Part shown: in pieces, positions 11,505 through 24,181 of the stretch
Numbering within the stretch: the stretch's first letter is position 1
Layout: each line of letters starts with the position of its first letter
DNA from: Ustulina deusta
Lineage: Eukaryota; Ascomycota; Sordariomycetes; Xylariales; Xylariaceae
Direction of reading: 5' to 3'
NCBI GenBank assembly: GCA_023159155.1
Contig: JAJNNX010000052.1
Span: 333,969-397,968, forward strand
DNA length: 64,000 nt
Position numbers and translations under genes: made by a program
The notes under the pieces: generated by a model
What the model was told of the DNA's origin: nothing
Database searches by the model: none
The model's input: only the letters and a program-made list of their open reading frames with translations

Positions 11505-14431
11505 CTACATTACGGTGCACTCTCCTTCCTGCTGCTTCCCGCCGACTTTACTGCGTGTGATGCGCTCGCGTTGGCGAGGGGCATTCCGGCCGGAGCGCTT
11601 CAGGTCCTCGAGCCGTTCCCGGGCTTTAGGGAAGTCTTGAGCTTTTGTCACATGTTAGTTCTGTTATTTATTACTCGTAAAATGATAGTTGTAACTTACC
11701 AGCTGCTCGCCAGTACCACCGTTTCGCATCTTCTAGGTTGGCTGGAACTCCAATGCCGACTTCGGTGAAATAGCCCATAGCATATTCCGCCTTAGCTAAG
11801 CCGGCCTGCGCAGCTTTGCGAGCCCACAGGTAAGCCTCTGTGTCGCTCTGTTGTAAGACACCATCGCTTCCTGTCAGATACCAGCCACTAAGCGCCAATT
11901 CAGACTGATGTTCGCCTTGTGTTGCAGCACGACTGTACCACATAATTGATTGTCTAGGATCGATAGGGCAGCCCATGGAGCCATACTCGTAGACACATCC
12001 CAGGCGGAACTGACTAAACTTGTAACCGAGATGAGCAGCTTGCTCGAATAATTGTAGAGCATATACCTCATCTCGGATGATCACATCGTTAGGTTGGGCT
12101 GACTCGTATAAGAGACCAAGTTCGTGTAGAGCATGCGGATTCTCCGCGTCGGCTCGTTCAGCAGCTCGTTTGAGCCAGCCGATCGCTTCGCGGGGGTTCC
12201 TCTGTTGACCAAGTAGACCTTTCAGAAGAATCATACCAACTTTATACATGGCTGGAGTGTCACCTAAAGTAGCCGCGCGTTTATACCATTGAATCGCCTT
12301 CAAAGGGTCCTTGCGTGTACCCCCTCCATCATCATTACCAAGCTCGCAACAGACAGCAGTACGGTAAGCGGCGGCAGCATGCCCCAGTTTTGCTGCGGAC
12401 TGATAGAGTGTGAATGCCTCTTTCGCGTCAGGTTCATGGCCCAGAGTACCTCGACCCATGCAGTCGGCCAAAAAGAACATGGCGTCGAGATTTTGCGCAG
12501 CTACCAATTTCTTCAGGATCTTATGTGAATCCATGATATAGCGCTCGCGAGATTTTGCCCGTGTCTTCGGGTCGGGGAGTCGAGGCACAAGGACGTCTGC
12601 TGCTTCTATCAGCTTCTTAGCCAAGGTGAGCGCGGACTGTTGATCGTTAGGGTCGTTCTTGATGATAGCACGCAGACGCTCGAGCTCTTCAACAGTGACT
12701 GGTGCTTGTTCAGTGAGAGATAGAGGCCTTGAATTTTGAGGTGCGTTCTGAGGAACAGCCTGGGGTGCTGGTGAAGGACGCCCTAGAGCTCCAGCGGCTG
12801 CAGCTGGCGTACCGCCGTTATAGTTTCGGACAGGAGTGGGTTTATCGTTCATATTCACCATAGAATTCGGCATCAGACCAGGGCGGATGGGCGCCGGTGG
12901 TGCCGGATGTCCGGACCCAGGGCGACTTGTCGGTGGACTAGCCTGCTGAGTTGACCTTGTAGCTGCAGGATTGCTGGGTAAACCAGGCTTGTATGCCTGA
13001 AATCCACCAGAAGGCAAGGGAGGATGATCATTTGCCATCTCGAATACTGCGGACTGGGGCTCACGCAGATTAGGTTGCGACTTCGTTCGTGACATCTCCG
13101 GGTAACGGGCGGGCCCGGGCTGAGGTATACCAGCCTGAGACGGTATACCAGCCTGAGGCGGAGGGGCTCGCATCTGTTGATCGAATGACGACCGGTGACC
13201 ATGACCTGGAGGAGGTGCAGCTTCAAATTCTGGCATGTGCTCTCGTGGCTGCTCGGGTGGATATGGCTCACTACTTATCTTCGGGTCATAGTAAGAATCA
13301 TAGAGATCTCCTATTGACCCTTGATCAGGTTCATCATTCCATCCTGGAGGCTGCAAGGCGGGATTATTCGTGGGTAGAGGGGGGGCTTCATCTGGATATA
13401 TCCTGTGAGGGGTAGGTCGACTGCTCTGCGACGTAGCTGGTCGTGGTGGAGGCATTTGTTGTCCAGCTTGTCCATTGTAGTTGGCGCTATCCATCCGGGG
13501 AGGGGGCATGGCATTACGGATTGGATATTCGTTATTCGCAGGCATGGTCATGGCTCGGGATGGTGGTCCAAAGTTATTTCGTCCAGGCGACATGGGAGGA
13601 CCATAGCCATCATCATGATAATCACCGTAGCCTTGATTATGAGGTGGGGGTGGTCCTCTTCTGGGATCGGGGTAGCCTTGCGGTGGAAACCCTCGCCCAC
13701 CACTTCGTTGACTGTCCATCGATGGGCGCCCATAGTCATCCATCGAGGAGTGCTGTCTAGGACCAGGTCCCGGACCTCTATTGGGGGGCGGTCTTCCATT
13801 CATCTCTAATGCAGCCATACGGTCGAGGATCTGGTTCTCATGATCGCGATCCGTCTGTCGATTATGCCCAGGGAACACGGGAAAAGGGCTGCCAAAATCT
13901 TTTTCATCGGGACTCCTCATGGGAGGACCTGATCGGTTGCCTGTATACTGTAAGTATTGGGGGAAAGCATCCTTGCTCACTCATCTGCTCACCATTGAAA
14001 TCGAAGGTGCCATTCCGATCAGGAGGTCCGGGATGACCGCCACGACCTTGAGGTGGATATCCCCTACCGGGACCCGGCGGTGGTCCTCCCCCTCGAGGCA
14101 TAGGCCCACCACGCATAGGACCACCTCTTCCTCTTGGTGGTGGACGGCCACCTCTTCCTGGACCCGGAGGTCCTCGATACATGTCCTGTTGCAGGTAGCC
14201 TTGATTCGGTGGTGGAGCACCTCTTCCATAGTTCATGTCTTGTGGCGGCGGACCATAGTCCTGACCGTATCCATCATCATACTGTTCATATCCTCCATAG
14301 CCATAATCCTCCTGGTACTGGTCGTACTGTCTCTGAGGAGGTGGTGGGTATGCGCCTCCAGGGCCTCCACGGGGAACTCGTGCAGCCGGGCCAGTGTAGG
14401 GCCGTTCTGCGTATCTGTCATCATATGCCAT
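11505..14431 (-). CDS. SKT5: Chitin synthase activator, Chs4/Skt5 type (Sel1 repeats, CaaX box)
   Basis: Scaffold/activator of the Chs3-class chitin synthase at the plasma membrane and septum (family knowledge). Three exons (13993-14431, 11700-13940, 11505-11641; introns 52 and 58 bp) give 938 aa. The first splice needs the second of two adjacent acceptors (TATACAG ending at 13941) to stay in frame, joining DFNG to NRSGPPM. Residues 1-600 are low-complexity Gly/Pro/Arg/Tyr-rich and probably disordered. About 610-890 holds tandem Sel1 repeats (ALGHAAAAYR-like, AIQWYKRAA, AIGWLKRAA, SIMWYSRAA, DAKRWYWRAA). The last exon adds a basic tail ending in CTVM, a farnesylation CaaX box as in yeast Chs4. 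Without that last splice the frame would end in unrelated sequence and lack the lipid anchor. Confidence 0.92.
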
Positions 14432-17400
14432 CGTGTCGGATGAAAGCCGTAACGGGTCGTCAAGAGTGTACTAGTTCGTGGCAGTTGCGCAACACACAGG
14501 ACGACGATCAACGGCGCCCTGTAGTGAATGCGACTTAGAAAGAGCCCGTGGGCTGCAGTTCGTCTTCGTAGTCTTTCTCAGCGCAAGCTCGGGTTCGCGC
14601 GGGTCATGAACAAGCCATGAGCTACGTATACAGGCTGGAAATGATCTGCGCTAGTCGACAGTATGTTCTCGTAAATGTCACAATCAGATGTGAGGTGCAA
14701 AAAAACACCGTGCTAGAATGGGATCGAGTCGAATATTGGTATTAGTTGGTAATAGCCAGTCGGACGCTATTGATGTCGGTACACGGGAATTTCGGCGCAG
14801 TAATGATCGCCAGTTTCGACAAGCCGGTGGAAAGAAGCGCGGTGGGTGGGTTCAGGTCGGGTCACAGGCGGCTCGAGACGCGCTTGGACTTGGACTTATT
14901 AGTAGCGTAGGTTGCAGGTCGCTTACTGCTCCACGGGCGCTTCACACAAGTAGCAGACAGTTATGCCGTGCAGTTACGTTGCCTGTAGATGGGAAATAAT
15001 TAGCTCGCTATCAAGTATGAAGTATGCATCGTCGGAGTTGATTTTGCTGGTACAGTTACATACAGACGTCGCCGTGGCAAAATACTATAATTAAAGGAAC
15101 GAATAGTAGCCGAGAAGCCTTGCCCTTTGTTCAGGTAGATGGGATGGCGATATCGGTAGGTCGGCAACTATGTTTGCGACGATGATATGGCAAGGAAGTG
15201 CGAAAATGAAGCACGACGTGGAATGTCCCGAAAATAGAAGTGACAAGGCCTGGAAGGATTTGAAAGGGAGCGGGATGCGATGTCCCCGTGAGCAGTGGCA
15301 GAATGTGTTGAGGCTACGAATGCAATGCTTGTAACGTCTCAGGTACTGATTGACTGGACAGGACAGGGCGAGCCTGGGTGTTGCGCATGCACGTTAGTGG
15401 ATGAGGGGGGGAGGGACTGGGAAGCCCGAGGACTGCGATGAGAAAGATAATCAACAATGCCGATTGTAATTCGTGGCAAAAAGGAACGTTGGGGAGCCTC
15501 GAGGTAGGAATGCAAATCAGAAAGAAAAAAAAAACATGCGTGTCAAAAGTCGCTGTTACTCAAAGAAAGAGGAGAAAAAAGATGGGCGGGTAGGGCAGAA
15601 GACGAGGTGGGAAATGCGAAGGGTGCTTGATGCAATCAGGATCAGGACAGGTACTTGTATACCTCTACCTACCGACCTCTATCTGCATTTGTACTACATG
15701 GAGTCCTATTACAGAGCCACCTAGATAGAGGTACATCCCTTAGGTATGCAGGTATTACCTCCCTCCTATCCAGCTGTACAGGCACCTAAAGCACCTAAAG
15801 GTTAGGTAGATTTCAACGCCAGCCCTGTCAACCCCCTTTTACACTCCTGAGATTTACACGAAGATATAGTCATAACCTCTACACTAGCTAAAACAATGGA
15901 TACTTCGGATTAAATTACCTCCCGGGTTGAGTTTTTAGGGTACGAGCAGACATCCGAGGGTTTGGAAGGGAACAAGCACGAAGCGACAACGGCTCGCCCG
16001 GCTGAATTAAGTAGCCATATGTTGGCCGGCGGCAATAGTAGTAGTAGTAGACCATTCGCCAATAAACGATCCCGCATCAGTACCGAGTCCGTCGGTAGCG
16101 TAAGTAGGTATTTCCATCTATGCCCTAGTATAGTGTATTACCATAATTTTAACTAGGTATGGGGAATGACAACTGCAACTCTTCCACGTTTCTAGCTTGT
16201 TGTAGTGTAGTCCTACAACCATTAATTGCGAACGACCTGCTTATCCGAAGACACCCGCACCTGTCACTAGCCATCTTAGTCTGCATAGAAACCTGGTTGT
16301 ACGAAGGTGACTTTGTTGCTAAACCAGTCCTATAGTACTATTCATGGTATCTGTTGGCCTTAAACTAGAATAGGTTGTTTTGAAAAAGGTCACAGGTTTA
16401 TCCTGTTGTCGATACAATACCAAACCATCGTAAACAGAAAACAGCTGTCACATATGCTACACACGATGATAGATGACGACTTATGAAGCTTGTTGCATAA
16501 GTATGACAGTGACTAGAAACACTGAGTCTCACCTTGTACCTAGCATTGTATCAAAAATGGCAAGGGATCGGAGCTAGCCCGCTACTCATTGGCGCCGTCA
16601 ACCCCGGCAGTCCCGCGTCTCTACCCGGCACCTGGACCCTGAAGACGATCTTCCCCTACAATTATATAAAAAAACGGGGTGTTGATTCTGACCCGTGTCT
16701 TGATCCGGTCGATATTAAGGCTTCCTGGATTTGTCGAGGACTCTATTCTCTCAACAACCCGAGGATTGTTAGGTTACCGAGCCCCGGCCCAGATATTATC
16801 TCGAATTATACATTGCAGATAGATAGATAGATAGGTGGGAGACAGATACCAATTACGTGTCGAGATACCCTCTCTTCTCTGGACTATCATCAGATCATTA
16901 GAGTTGAGACACGGTCATCATGAGGCTCGATGGCCCCCAAACTTTCAAATGTGCCGTCATCCTGTCATTATAGCCAAGAACCCTAAACATGTTGTTAGAG
17001 GTATACTTGGAACAGGAACGGGAGGTATAATATGCGAGATATGCCGCTGCGTACAACCAAACCTTCTCCCGGAGGCGTGTTATAACCTATGAAATATCCT
17101 GCCCGTCCATATCAATTGGCCATCGCGGTTCCCGTCTACGACATTCCACGCAGTCAGCTAGTCGGCAGAACCTAAACGCTGATGAAGTGAAATCATACAC
17201 ACTTCGGGTAGCGAGTTACCGATTCAGCTATGATATCAGCTACAATAAGATAGGAACAAGCTGCAGGTATGCCTAACGAATCTAATCTTGCGATCCTATT
17301 AAGCCAAGTATAATGCATAGTAATATTCTGAGCTGCCTGCAGTGGTCCGCGGACAGCTGAATTGAGTTCGGTGACCGGTGTAACGGAGGTACAGACTACC

Positions 17401-17693
17401 TATCTCATAAACGCGGATGGATGCAGAAGAGCAAGGTGGGGGTTAACAGTGTGCCGTAGGCGGGGGAGTGGGGTAGTCTAGCCAATTGACTACTACCTAG
17501 GTATTTCACGAGCCACATCTGAGCCATATTACCAGCCACATTACAGAGTCAGACAAGACCCTTCACCTTCGTCATTGACCTTCGCGTATCTAATATCGAG
17601 CTTTCCATAGGCTCGTCGGATTTAGCACCTACCGTATATACAAAGATCAATTGCAGACCATATTGCCGTGCCAAACACGATACCACACGCAAA
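14432..17693. other. Long divergent intergenic region (3.3 kb)
   Basis: Lies between the start of the Chs4-like gene and the start of CBP4. It contains purine-rich tracts (15480-15590), several TAGGTA/ACCTAC motifs (15640-15810) and a short GATA tandem (16820-16832). No convincing coding exon on either strand. Probably promoter and 5' UTR of the Chs4-like gene plus spacer. Confidence 0.5.
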
Positions 17694-18328
17694 ATGGCCG
17701 CAAAACCAAGCCGGTTAGGCAAATGGCTTATGATGCTAGCAGTGTAAGCACTTTTCTCCCTTCACAGATGGCCATAACTAGCTGCCATTGCGAAGCCACC
17801 AACAGTGCTAAGGCCGGAGCAGCTAACATCCCCCTCCGGGGGTCGCAACAGTGGTGGCGGAGTATGCGTCGGTGGCCCGGCATTCGTCATGTGGATACAG
17901 CCGACGGACGAGGAGCTCTTCAAGAAATACAACCCCGAGCTGCAGAAGAAGAGCCTCGAGCGCCGCTACGAGAGACAGAAGGAGTTCGACGATTTTGTCA
18001 TGCAGTTGAGGGAGTATTCGAAGTCCGATAAGCCGAGTACGCGATCCCTCTGTCCTTCTTCTTCGTCGTTCCGTTGGACTACCAACGCAAGCTTAGATCC
18101 TTTCGTGGGATGAGATATATATATATATATAAAGAATACTGTTATGTTGAAGTACTGGCTAACCGTTGGAATCATTACTTAGTATGGACGTTGCAAGAAG
18201 AAGCGGCACGAAAACAAAAAGAGGACAGCTTGCGGCAAGATTTCCAGAAGGCGGAGGAGGCGAAAGCGAGACAAGAAGAGATGAGGAAGGAGGCCGGGCT
18301 GCAAGAGGCACGGGAAAGTCGAAGTTAA
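17694..18328 (+). CDS. CBP4: Cbp4, mitochondrial cytochrome bc1 complex assembly factor
   Basis: Small inner-membrane protein needed for assembly of cytochrome b into complex III (family knowledge). Three exons (17694-17743, 17852-18036, 18183-18328; introns 108 and 146 bp) give 126 aa. The start [17 protein letters not shown] flows across intron 1 into a Gly-rich membrane segment ([14 protein letters not shown]). The family core follows: [33 protein letters not shown], then [12 protein letters not shown] across intron 2 and a charged coiled C-terminus. Length and order match fungal Cbp4. Intron 2 contains a short (AT)n run at 18115-18131. Confidence 0.9.
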
Positions 18329-18634
18329 CTGGCGATCTCGTACTCTATGAGGCTTCGGGCACTCGGCCTTTAAACTTTGTATTATCGCCATCTGTGGATA
18401 TACATATATTCGGGAGGTTTTCAAGGGGTTCGGCGTTTGGAAAACTGGGGTTCGGACGGAGGGGTTTGTAAACTATATTATGCTCCGAGTATGATAGTAT
18501 ATATCCTGTACTCTTGCGTGGATGCTCGCATGCTCGGGCATTATTACATCTCATTACCACTCAACAAGGCAATGTTTACGCCGAATGGCAACGTACATGC
18601 GTCAACATGACATAATTACCGGCAAATTCCACAA
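18329..18634. other. Convergent 3' flanks of CBP4 and SET gene
   Basis: A 306 bp spacer. No gene seen; presumably 3' UTRs. Confidence 0.4.
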
Positions 18635-19886
18635 TCACGCTCGAATTTCTCGCTCTATGCTCGCTATCCTCGTATCAAGCAACCGACGAATCTGCCTCCA
18701 TCTCTCCACCAGGATATCCTTCTGCAGCTGTTGGCCGACCTCCAGCCGCCGAATCCGCTCCATCGTGCCGTCGACCCTGGTCACATACTCCCGCAGCAAC
18801 TCCAGAAGCAGGGTATCCACAGCCATCTGACTCGCCTCCCCATCATCATTCCCGTCCACGAACCGCATCCACTCCCCGACCTTGCAGCAGAGCAGCCGCA
18901 GCGCCACCTGCGTACGATGACACACGGTCTCGCGGTCCAAGACATACCGTCCCAGGAACCCCTTCCCCTCAAGCCGTTCCCTCTGGCGCCCGCCTAGCCT
19001 CTCGAGCACGACCTCGTCGAGCACGGCCTCGTCCCAGCAATTCTCCCCTGTGACGAACCCGTACTCGACCAGCAGGAAATCGCCGCCGTGGCGGCCGTAG
19101 CAGATCTTGACCTCGTCGCCCCTCGCATACGGCGCCGTGGCGCGGAACGCGAACCCGTCGCCGCCGAACACCACGTGGCATCCGCCCTCGTCGCCGTGGT
19201 TGAAGAGGTCCGCGACGGGCTGCAGCGCCATGTGGTCGTCCTTGGTGGTGCCGCGCCGCCGCCTGAGCGCCGCGTTCACGTAGTAGAAGGTCCGCGAGTT
19301 GACGAGCAGCCAGGCGTGTTGGTATTCGGCCCCGCGTGCGCGCAGCTCCGGGAACGCCGTCGCCACGTGCCCCCAGTCCCGGTCGAACTTGGCCTGCTGC
19401 TTCGCCAGGAGTCCCCGGCTGTGGGGCGGGAGCAGGGCCTGCAGCTCCGCGGGCCAGGTCAGGGGCATGCCTGCGAGGTCTGCGGCGCTGGGCACGATGG
19501 CGTCCCACGGCGCGTACTTGGTGCTCTTGTCGAGCGTCAGGTCGGCTGCTAGGATCCCGTGCACCGAGATGCTGGTGTCGGAGAGCTTGCGGAGACGCGC
19601 CTTGGGCACCGTGGATAGTGTCCGGAGGCAGTTTGTTGGCACGTCGAGGATGATCTCGTCGGCCTTTGTTTGAGGTTAGATTAGGTCGTTTGGTACACTA
19701 ATACGAGATGATCTTGTGGCCTAGATGCCTGGGTAGATGGGTAAGAATTAGGTTGTGGCTTACTTGGATGTCCCGCGTCGCGATCACTCCTATGCCGCGT
19801 CCTGGTATGCGCTCCGGCGCAATCCCGTTGAGCCTCACGCCGTGGCTTGTTGCCCAGTCTAGGAGTTCCTGGAGAGGGTCCATCAT
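18635..19886 (-). CDS. SET-domain protein lysine methyltransferase (SETD3/Rubisco-LSMT/RKM-like)
   Basis: Likely protein lysine methyltransferase of the split-SET group that acts on non-histone targets such as ribosomal proteins; target unknown. Two exons (19764-19886, 18635-19663) joined across a 100 bp intron give 383 aa. The splice joins GIGVIATRDIQ to ADEIILDVP, the standard SET N-terminal strands. Key motifs: RGIGVIA (about 30-36), VADLFNHGDEGGCHV with the NH of the cofactor site, and GDEVKICYG with the catalytic-type Tyr. A helical C-terminal domain as in the Rubis-subs-bind region follows. The exon is GC-rich and gives long antisense shadows. Confidence 0.88.
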
Positions 19887-21062
19887 CTTTTTTCTTTCTT
19901 TTCTCTTCTTTTCTTTTCCGTTTCTTCTCTTTTATCCTCTTATTCTCTTTTTTAACCTGTCTTTCTTTACTGTAGATTTTTTACGGATGGTGAAGATTGA
20001 AATATATATCGTGCGGGAAATACTTGGTGTTTAGGCTACGGGAACTCCATGGTGAAGGGGACGACATAGGATTTTCTTGGAGATGAGATCTATAACAGCA
20101 CAGATTAGATAAATGCGAGATATTGGCGATAGGGAGAGCAGTATGGTGACGTGACGTGAAGCAAGGAGGCTCGGTTGATTGGTTAACAGGTCTGCTGTGT
20201 TCCGTTGGACGGATGCTGGATCGGCGCTGTGGAAAGCAAAATTCCCCACCCCGAACCGGCTTGTGTGGTCCGGTGCTGCTTCGGTGTCAGTGCTTCTTTA
20301 GGTTCTACCGGCCTTCCTGCCTAGGGAACTGTCGTGTAGAAGGAGAAGAGTGCCAATAACCTAAACTGTTTGGGCTGCCAGGGGGGTATTCGTAGCACTA
20401 GGTCGGGCAGAATACCAACTACAGCGAATTAAGCTCCACCAACCAACAACCAACAATGGCGGACATAATGCTATCTGCTGATTGATTGACCGCAGCTATT
20501 GGAGTCTCGGGTCAGAGTACCTAAGGTATCGAATACAAAGCCTCGAAATGCACAAGACAAAGGCTCAGTAAACAGACCTTGAGTGCGTGTAGTGCCGTGT
20601 ATTTCCATCACGCAACTGTTTCATTATTATTCCGAGATATCATCCATTGTTATTAACCTGGTATGAAGGTGAATGTAAGTAAATGCTTAAGTCCGCCATA
20701 ACACCGATAATCGCCAGCTTCCCCCCACCACTGGGAATACAGCGCCCCTGGAGTAGTAGTGGCGTCATGTGTCTGACTTCCTATTTATCCGCACTCGACT
20801 TCCTTTGGTCCTTTTAACGGATATAAATGTAGTATACAGTGGCTAATCGTAACCCTCGGAGCTCTACCATCTCATATATATATATCTATATATATAGATA
20901 TAGATATTTATATATTTATATACATACTTACATACCTCCACCTAGCGAAGTTGGATCAGCAACTCCAGAGCTCCACGCCATCGGAGCTCTTATCAGTGCG
21001 GAGACCATCTTGCCGCGAGCATCCCGGTGCGACCGGAGCAACCTACAACAAAGTCCGACACC
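19887..21062. promoter_or_regulatory. Divergent promoter region between the SET and WD40 genes
   Basis: Starts with a CT-rich run (19886-19970) just upstream of the SET gene start. A TATATA/GATATA microsatellite lies at 20873-20930, about 130 bp before the WD40 gene start. No coding exon recognised. Confidence 0.5.
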
Positions 21063-23252
21063 ATGAGCAGCTCGAGCGAGGACCTGGAGGACCAGCATAC
21101 GGATCCCTACTTTGACGCTGAAGAGAATGACGAGAGCGAGGATGATGACCCCGACTACGAGGAGGGGGAGGATGATGAGGAGGACGATGAGGATGGTCGA
21201 GACGAGAACGACATGATGCATGATATGTTTGGTGGAGAAGACGAGTTTCACGGTAGGTCTCTATTCCCATATACGCAACAATTAAATGCGACAGTGTGCT
21301 AACCTGAGAGGTGCCAGATGCCGAGGAGGGAAGCCTTGGCTTTATCGTGCAGGTGGAAGCTGGCGATGAGGGACAAGGCGGTGAAGCTTCTGAAGGAGCG
21401 CGATCCGCCCTAGAACGGCGTGTCATCAACCTCATAGCAAGTGCGTGTACTATTTGTCATCATTGTCTGACTCGTTTTTCCTAACTTCATAATACGGGTA
21501 GATGTAGGTCGTCGGGCTGGATTGGTCTCACAACATGAGATCTTGAATCTTTTACGAGGCCGTAATTTGGGTATCTTGCTTAACGCTGCCGAAAATGATG
21601 ATGACTTCGACGCATGGGGCCCTAGGCTACGGAGACGGCGACCCTTGGGTCAAAGCAGGATGCCTACACCCCCGAGCGAGAAGGGAAGGGAACTGATGAA
21701 CTCCGGCACCTTTGGGGCAAATGAGATCTCGTCTCCTTTGAAAAAGAAGAAGCATTTGGCGCGACGTATACTAGACCGCGAACTTGGTATAGGCGATAGA
21801 TCACACCGGAGGATGAACCAGGGTGTAATAGCACAGGTGAGTCTTACTAAATGGATCCCTAGGCAGTCTCCTTGCTGATCCTCAGCAGTCTATGATCCCT
21901 CGTTCTGATGCGGATATGATCATCAACTACGACGAAAATGTCTACTCGGGCCAATTCTCGGCGGATGGAAACTTCTTTTATGCCTGTGTCAAGGACTTCA
22001 GGGTGCGGATGTACGACACGTCAAACCCGTACAATTGGAGGCATTACAAGACTGTGTCATTCCCGTTCGGATCTTGGACCCTGACCGATGCGTCTCTAAG
22101 CCCAGATAACAAGTGGCTGGCGTACACATCGATCCAGAGCAATGTTTGCCTCGCACCTACGGATCCAAACGATACGGGTGATCCGTACACGCTGAGCTTA
22201 TCAGAATATGGCGCCCGGCGAGGACCTGGGCGCGACACATTTGGTATCTGGTCCATTCGCTTCTCGGGAGACGGCCGTGAGCTCGTGGCCGGGACGAACG
22301 CGAACTCTATCGTTGTGTACGACATCGAGTCCCGGCGGGTCTTGCACCACATCGAAGGCCACGAAGACGACGTCAACGCCGTCTGTTTCGCCGACAAATC
22401 GTCGCCGCACATCCTATACTCGGGCAGCGACGACACGACGATCAAGGTCTGGGACAGACGCAGCATGGGCGACGGGCGCGAGGCGGGCGCGTTCGTCGGG
22501 CACATCGAAGGCCTGACGTACATAGACAGCAAGGACGACGGCAGGTATCTGCTCAGCAACGGCAAGGACCAGAGCATGAAGCTCTGGGATCTGAAGATGA
22601 TGTACACATCCGCCCAGTTCCGCGAGAAGAACCCGCGCCAGCACACCCCGTACAGCGACTTCGACTACCGGTGGAGCCAGTTCGACGACAACGACTGGTT
22701 CCCACACCCCGACGATAACTCCGTCGTCACGTTCCGCGGCCACAAGGTCCTGCGGACCCTCATCCGCTGCCATTTCTCGCCGCCGAACAGCACCAACTCC
22801 CGCTATGTGTATTCTGGATCACACGACGGCAAGGTGCATATCTGGAACATGGACGCCACGCCTGCGGGCACCATTGATGTGAAGAAGACGACGTCGGAGG
22901 AGAAGTCGCTGCCCAGAGCTTATCGCCAGTATTACAATAGACGTGGCTTACCCGGTTGGGCTACTATCGTCCGAGATGCTAGCTGGCATCCTACTGCGCC
23001 ATTCATAGCAGGTGAGTCATGTCTACGTAGATAAGTTGTGCGAGAACCGGCTGTTGCTAACGCAGAGATATAGCATCCGCCTTGAACGGCTGGGACAATG
23101 CCTTGGGTACTGTTTCACTGCACGGGTATAATGAGGGAAGCCTGGATGAGGGCGTCCCTGAGATGGGCACCGCCTACGATGAGAAGCTGCTCCGGATAAG
23201 TGGTGTTGATGTTGATGATGACCATGATGATGCTGAATCCGGATTGCCATGA
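21063..23252 (+). CDS. WD40 protein, DCAF11/LEC14B type (putative CUL4-DDB1 substrate receptor)
   Basis: Homologues of DCAF11 recruit substrates to CUL4-DDB1 ubiquitin ligases (family knowledge; substrate here unknown). Five exons (21063-21252, 21318-21440, 21502-21836, 21886-23011, 23074-23252; introns 65, 61, 49, 62 bp) give 650 aa. Residues 1-65 are strongly acidic (runs of D/E). A propeller of WD repeats follows: NVYSGQFSADGNFFYAC, GRDTFGIWSIRFSGDGRELVAG, HEDDVNAVCF, LYSGSDDTTIKVWDRRS (a WDxR/DWD-box match), MKLWDLKM and YVYSGSHDGKVHIWN. The last exon adds SLHGYNEG and an Asp-rich end. The start is the ATG at 21063; the upstream in-frame extension opens with GTG. Confidence 0.9.
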
Positions 23253-23812
23253 AAAGGCATTGAATGCTATACAATTTCGAACCTGGAGTTTGGCTCTCAC
23301 GGATAATCAGGTCAAGGGCAAGGCTCAATCGTTTTCCAATATATCTATCCATGAAGCATAGTAGCAAGAAATATGACGGGTTCATACAGAAAGCAGTCTG
23401 GAAGGGTTGGTGGACATGTAGCCAAATCAATATCCGAGTTTAAATTTTTTTTTTTGGAGTAACACCCACACATGAGTCGCACGCAATGCAAATTTGTACA
23501 GTGACATAGTAAAGACAATAGTAAAGACAATAGCAGCAGATGGCACTTCGCAACGGCTATATGCCCAAAAACACCATTTTATGTCTTGACGCCAGTTGCA
23601 AGTCATACACGATTCTTCTCTCGTTCCGACCCAGGCTTTTGTTGTCATCGTCATTATGCATCTCGTCACACCATCATCGATGGCGATCGGTCGATATCGG
23701 TAGGGAGTTGCGGGTGGTATTATGTCGTTGCTCTTCCACTGTCTCCGTCCATGCAGTGAGAGACCAACGCCTTGGTATCTTCTACATCTAACCTCTTCTC
23801 GTGGCCGCGACC
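23253..23812. other. Convergent intergenic region
   Basis: 3' flanks of the WD40 gene and SSS1. It contains a short tandem of AGTAAAGACAAT near 23506-23530. No gene recognised. Confidence 0.4.
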
Positions 23813-24181
23813 TTATGCGCCCCCTACTAGGACATTGTTGACGGGGATGTGAACTACAAACAATCAGGTCAGACTAGGTATATGACAAAGTAGAGAGCGC
23901 AGGTTGGGTGGCTGTGTATGCTAGCTAGAAAGTCGCAGATATACGTACTCAGCTTCACGAGGTAGCCAATGGCGCCCATGACCTAGACCTGAGTGTTAGT
24001 TTGGTCTCGTTCGTACTCCAAGGAGTGTCTGCCTCGCGCATACCACAAAACCGACACCGACAGCCTGGCAGATCTTGATGTACTCGTTGCGGTCGGGCTT
24101 GGTGCAGCGGTTGATAAATTGTGTGCCGTCCTTGACGAAGTCCTTCGGGACATCGAAGAACTCTGTTATTTGGTCGGCCAT
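23813..24181 (-). CDS. SSS1: Sec61 gamma subunit of the ER translocon (Sss1)
   Basis: Tail-anchored subunit of the Sec61 protein-conducting channel. Three exons (24044-24181, 23949-23982, 23813-23853) with introns of 60 and 95 bp give 70 aa, the normal family length. Exon 1 carries the cytosolic amphipathic part (FVKDGTQFINRCTKPDRNEY) and starts the membrane helix. The 34 nt exon 2 and exon 3 complete it as GFVVMGAIGYLVKLIHIPVNN, ending VLVGGA. All three joins keep the family sequence without a gap. Confidence 0.95.

Noticed and set aside
13405..14538. Several plus-strand frames of 100-175 codons
   Set aside because: Antisense shadows of the low-complexity Pro/Gly/Arg exons of the Chs4-like gene.
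18969..19552. Long open frames on both strands over the SET gene
   Set aside because: Same GC-driven shadow effect; the SET-domain frame has family motifs and the others do not.
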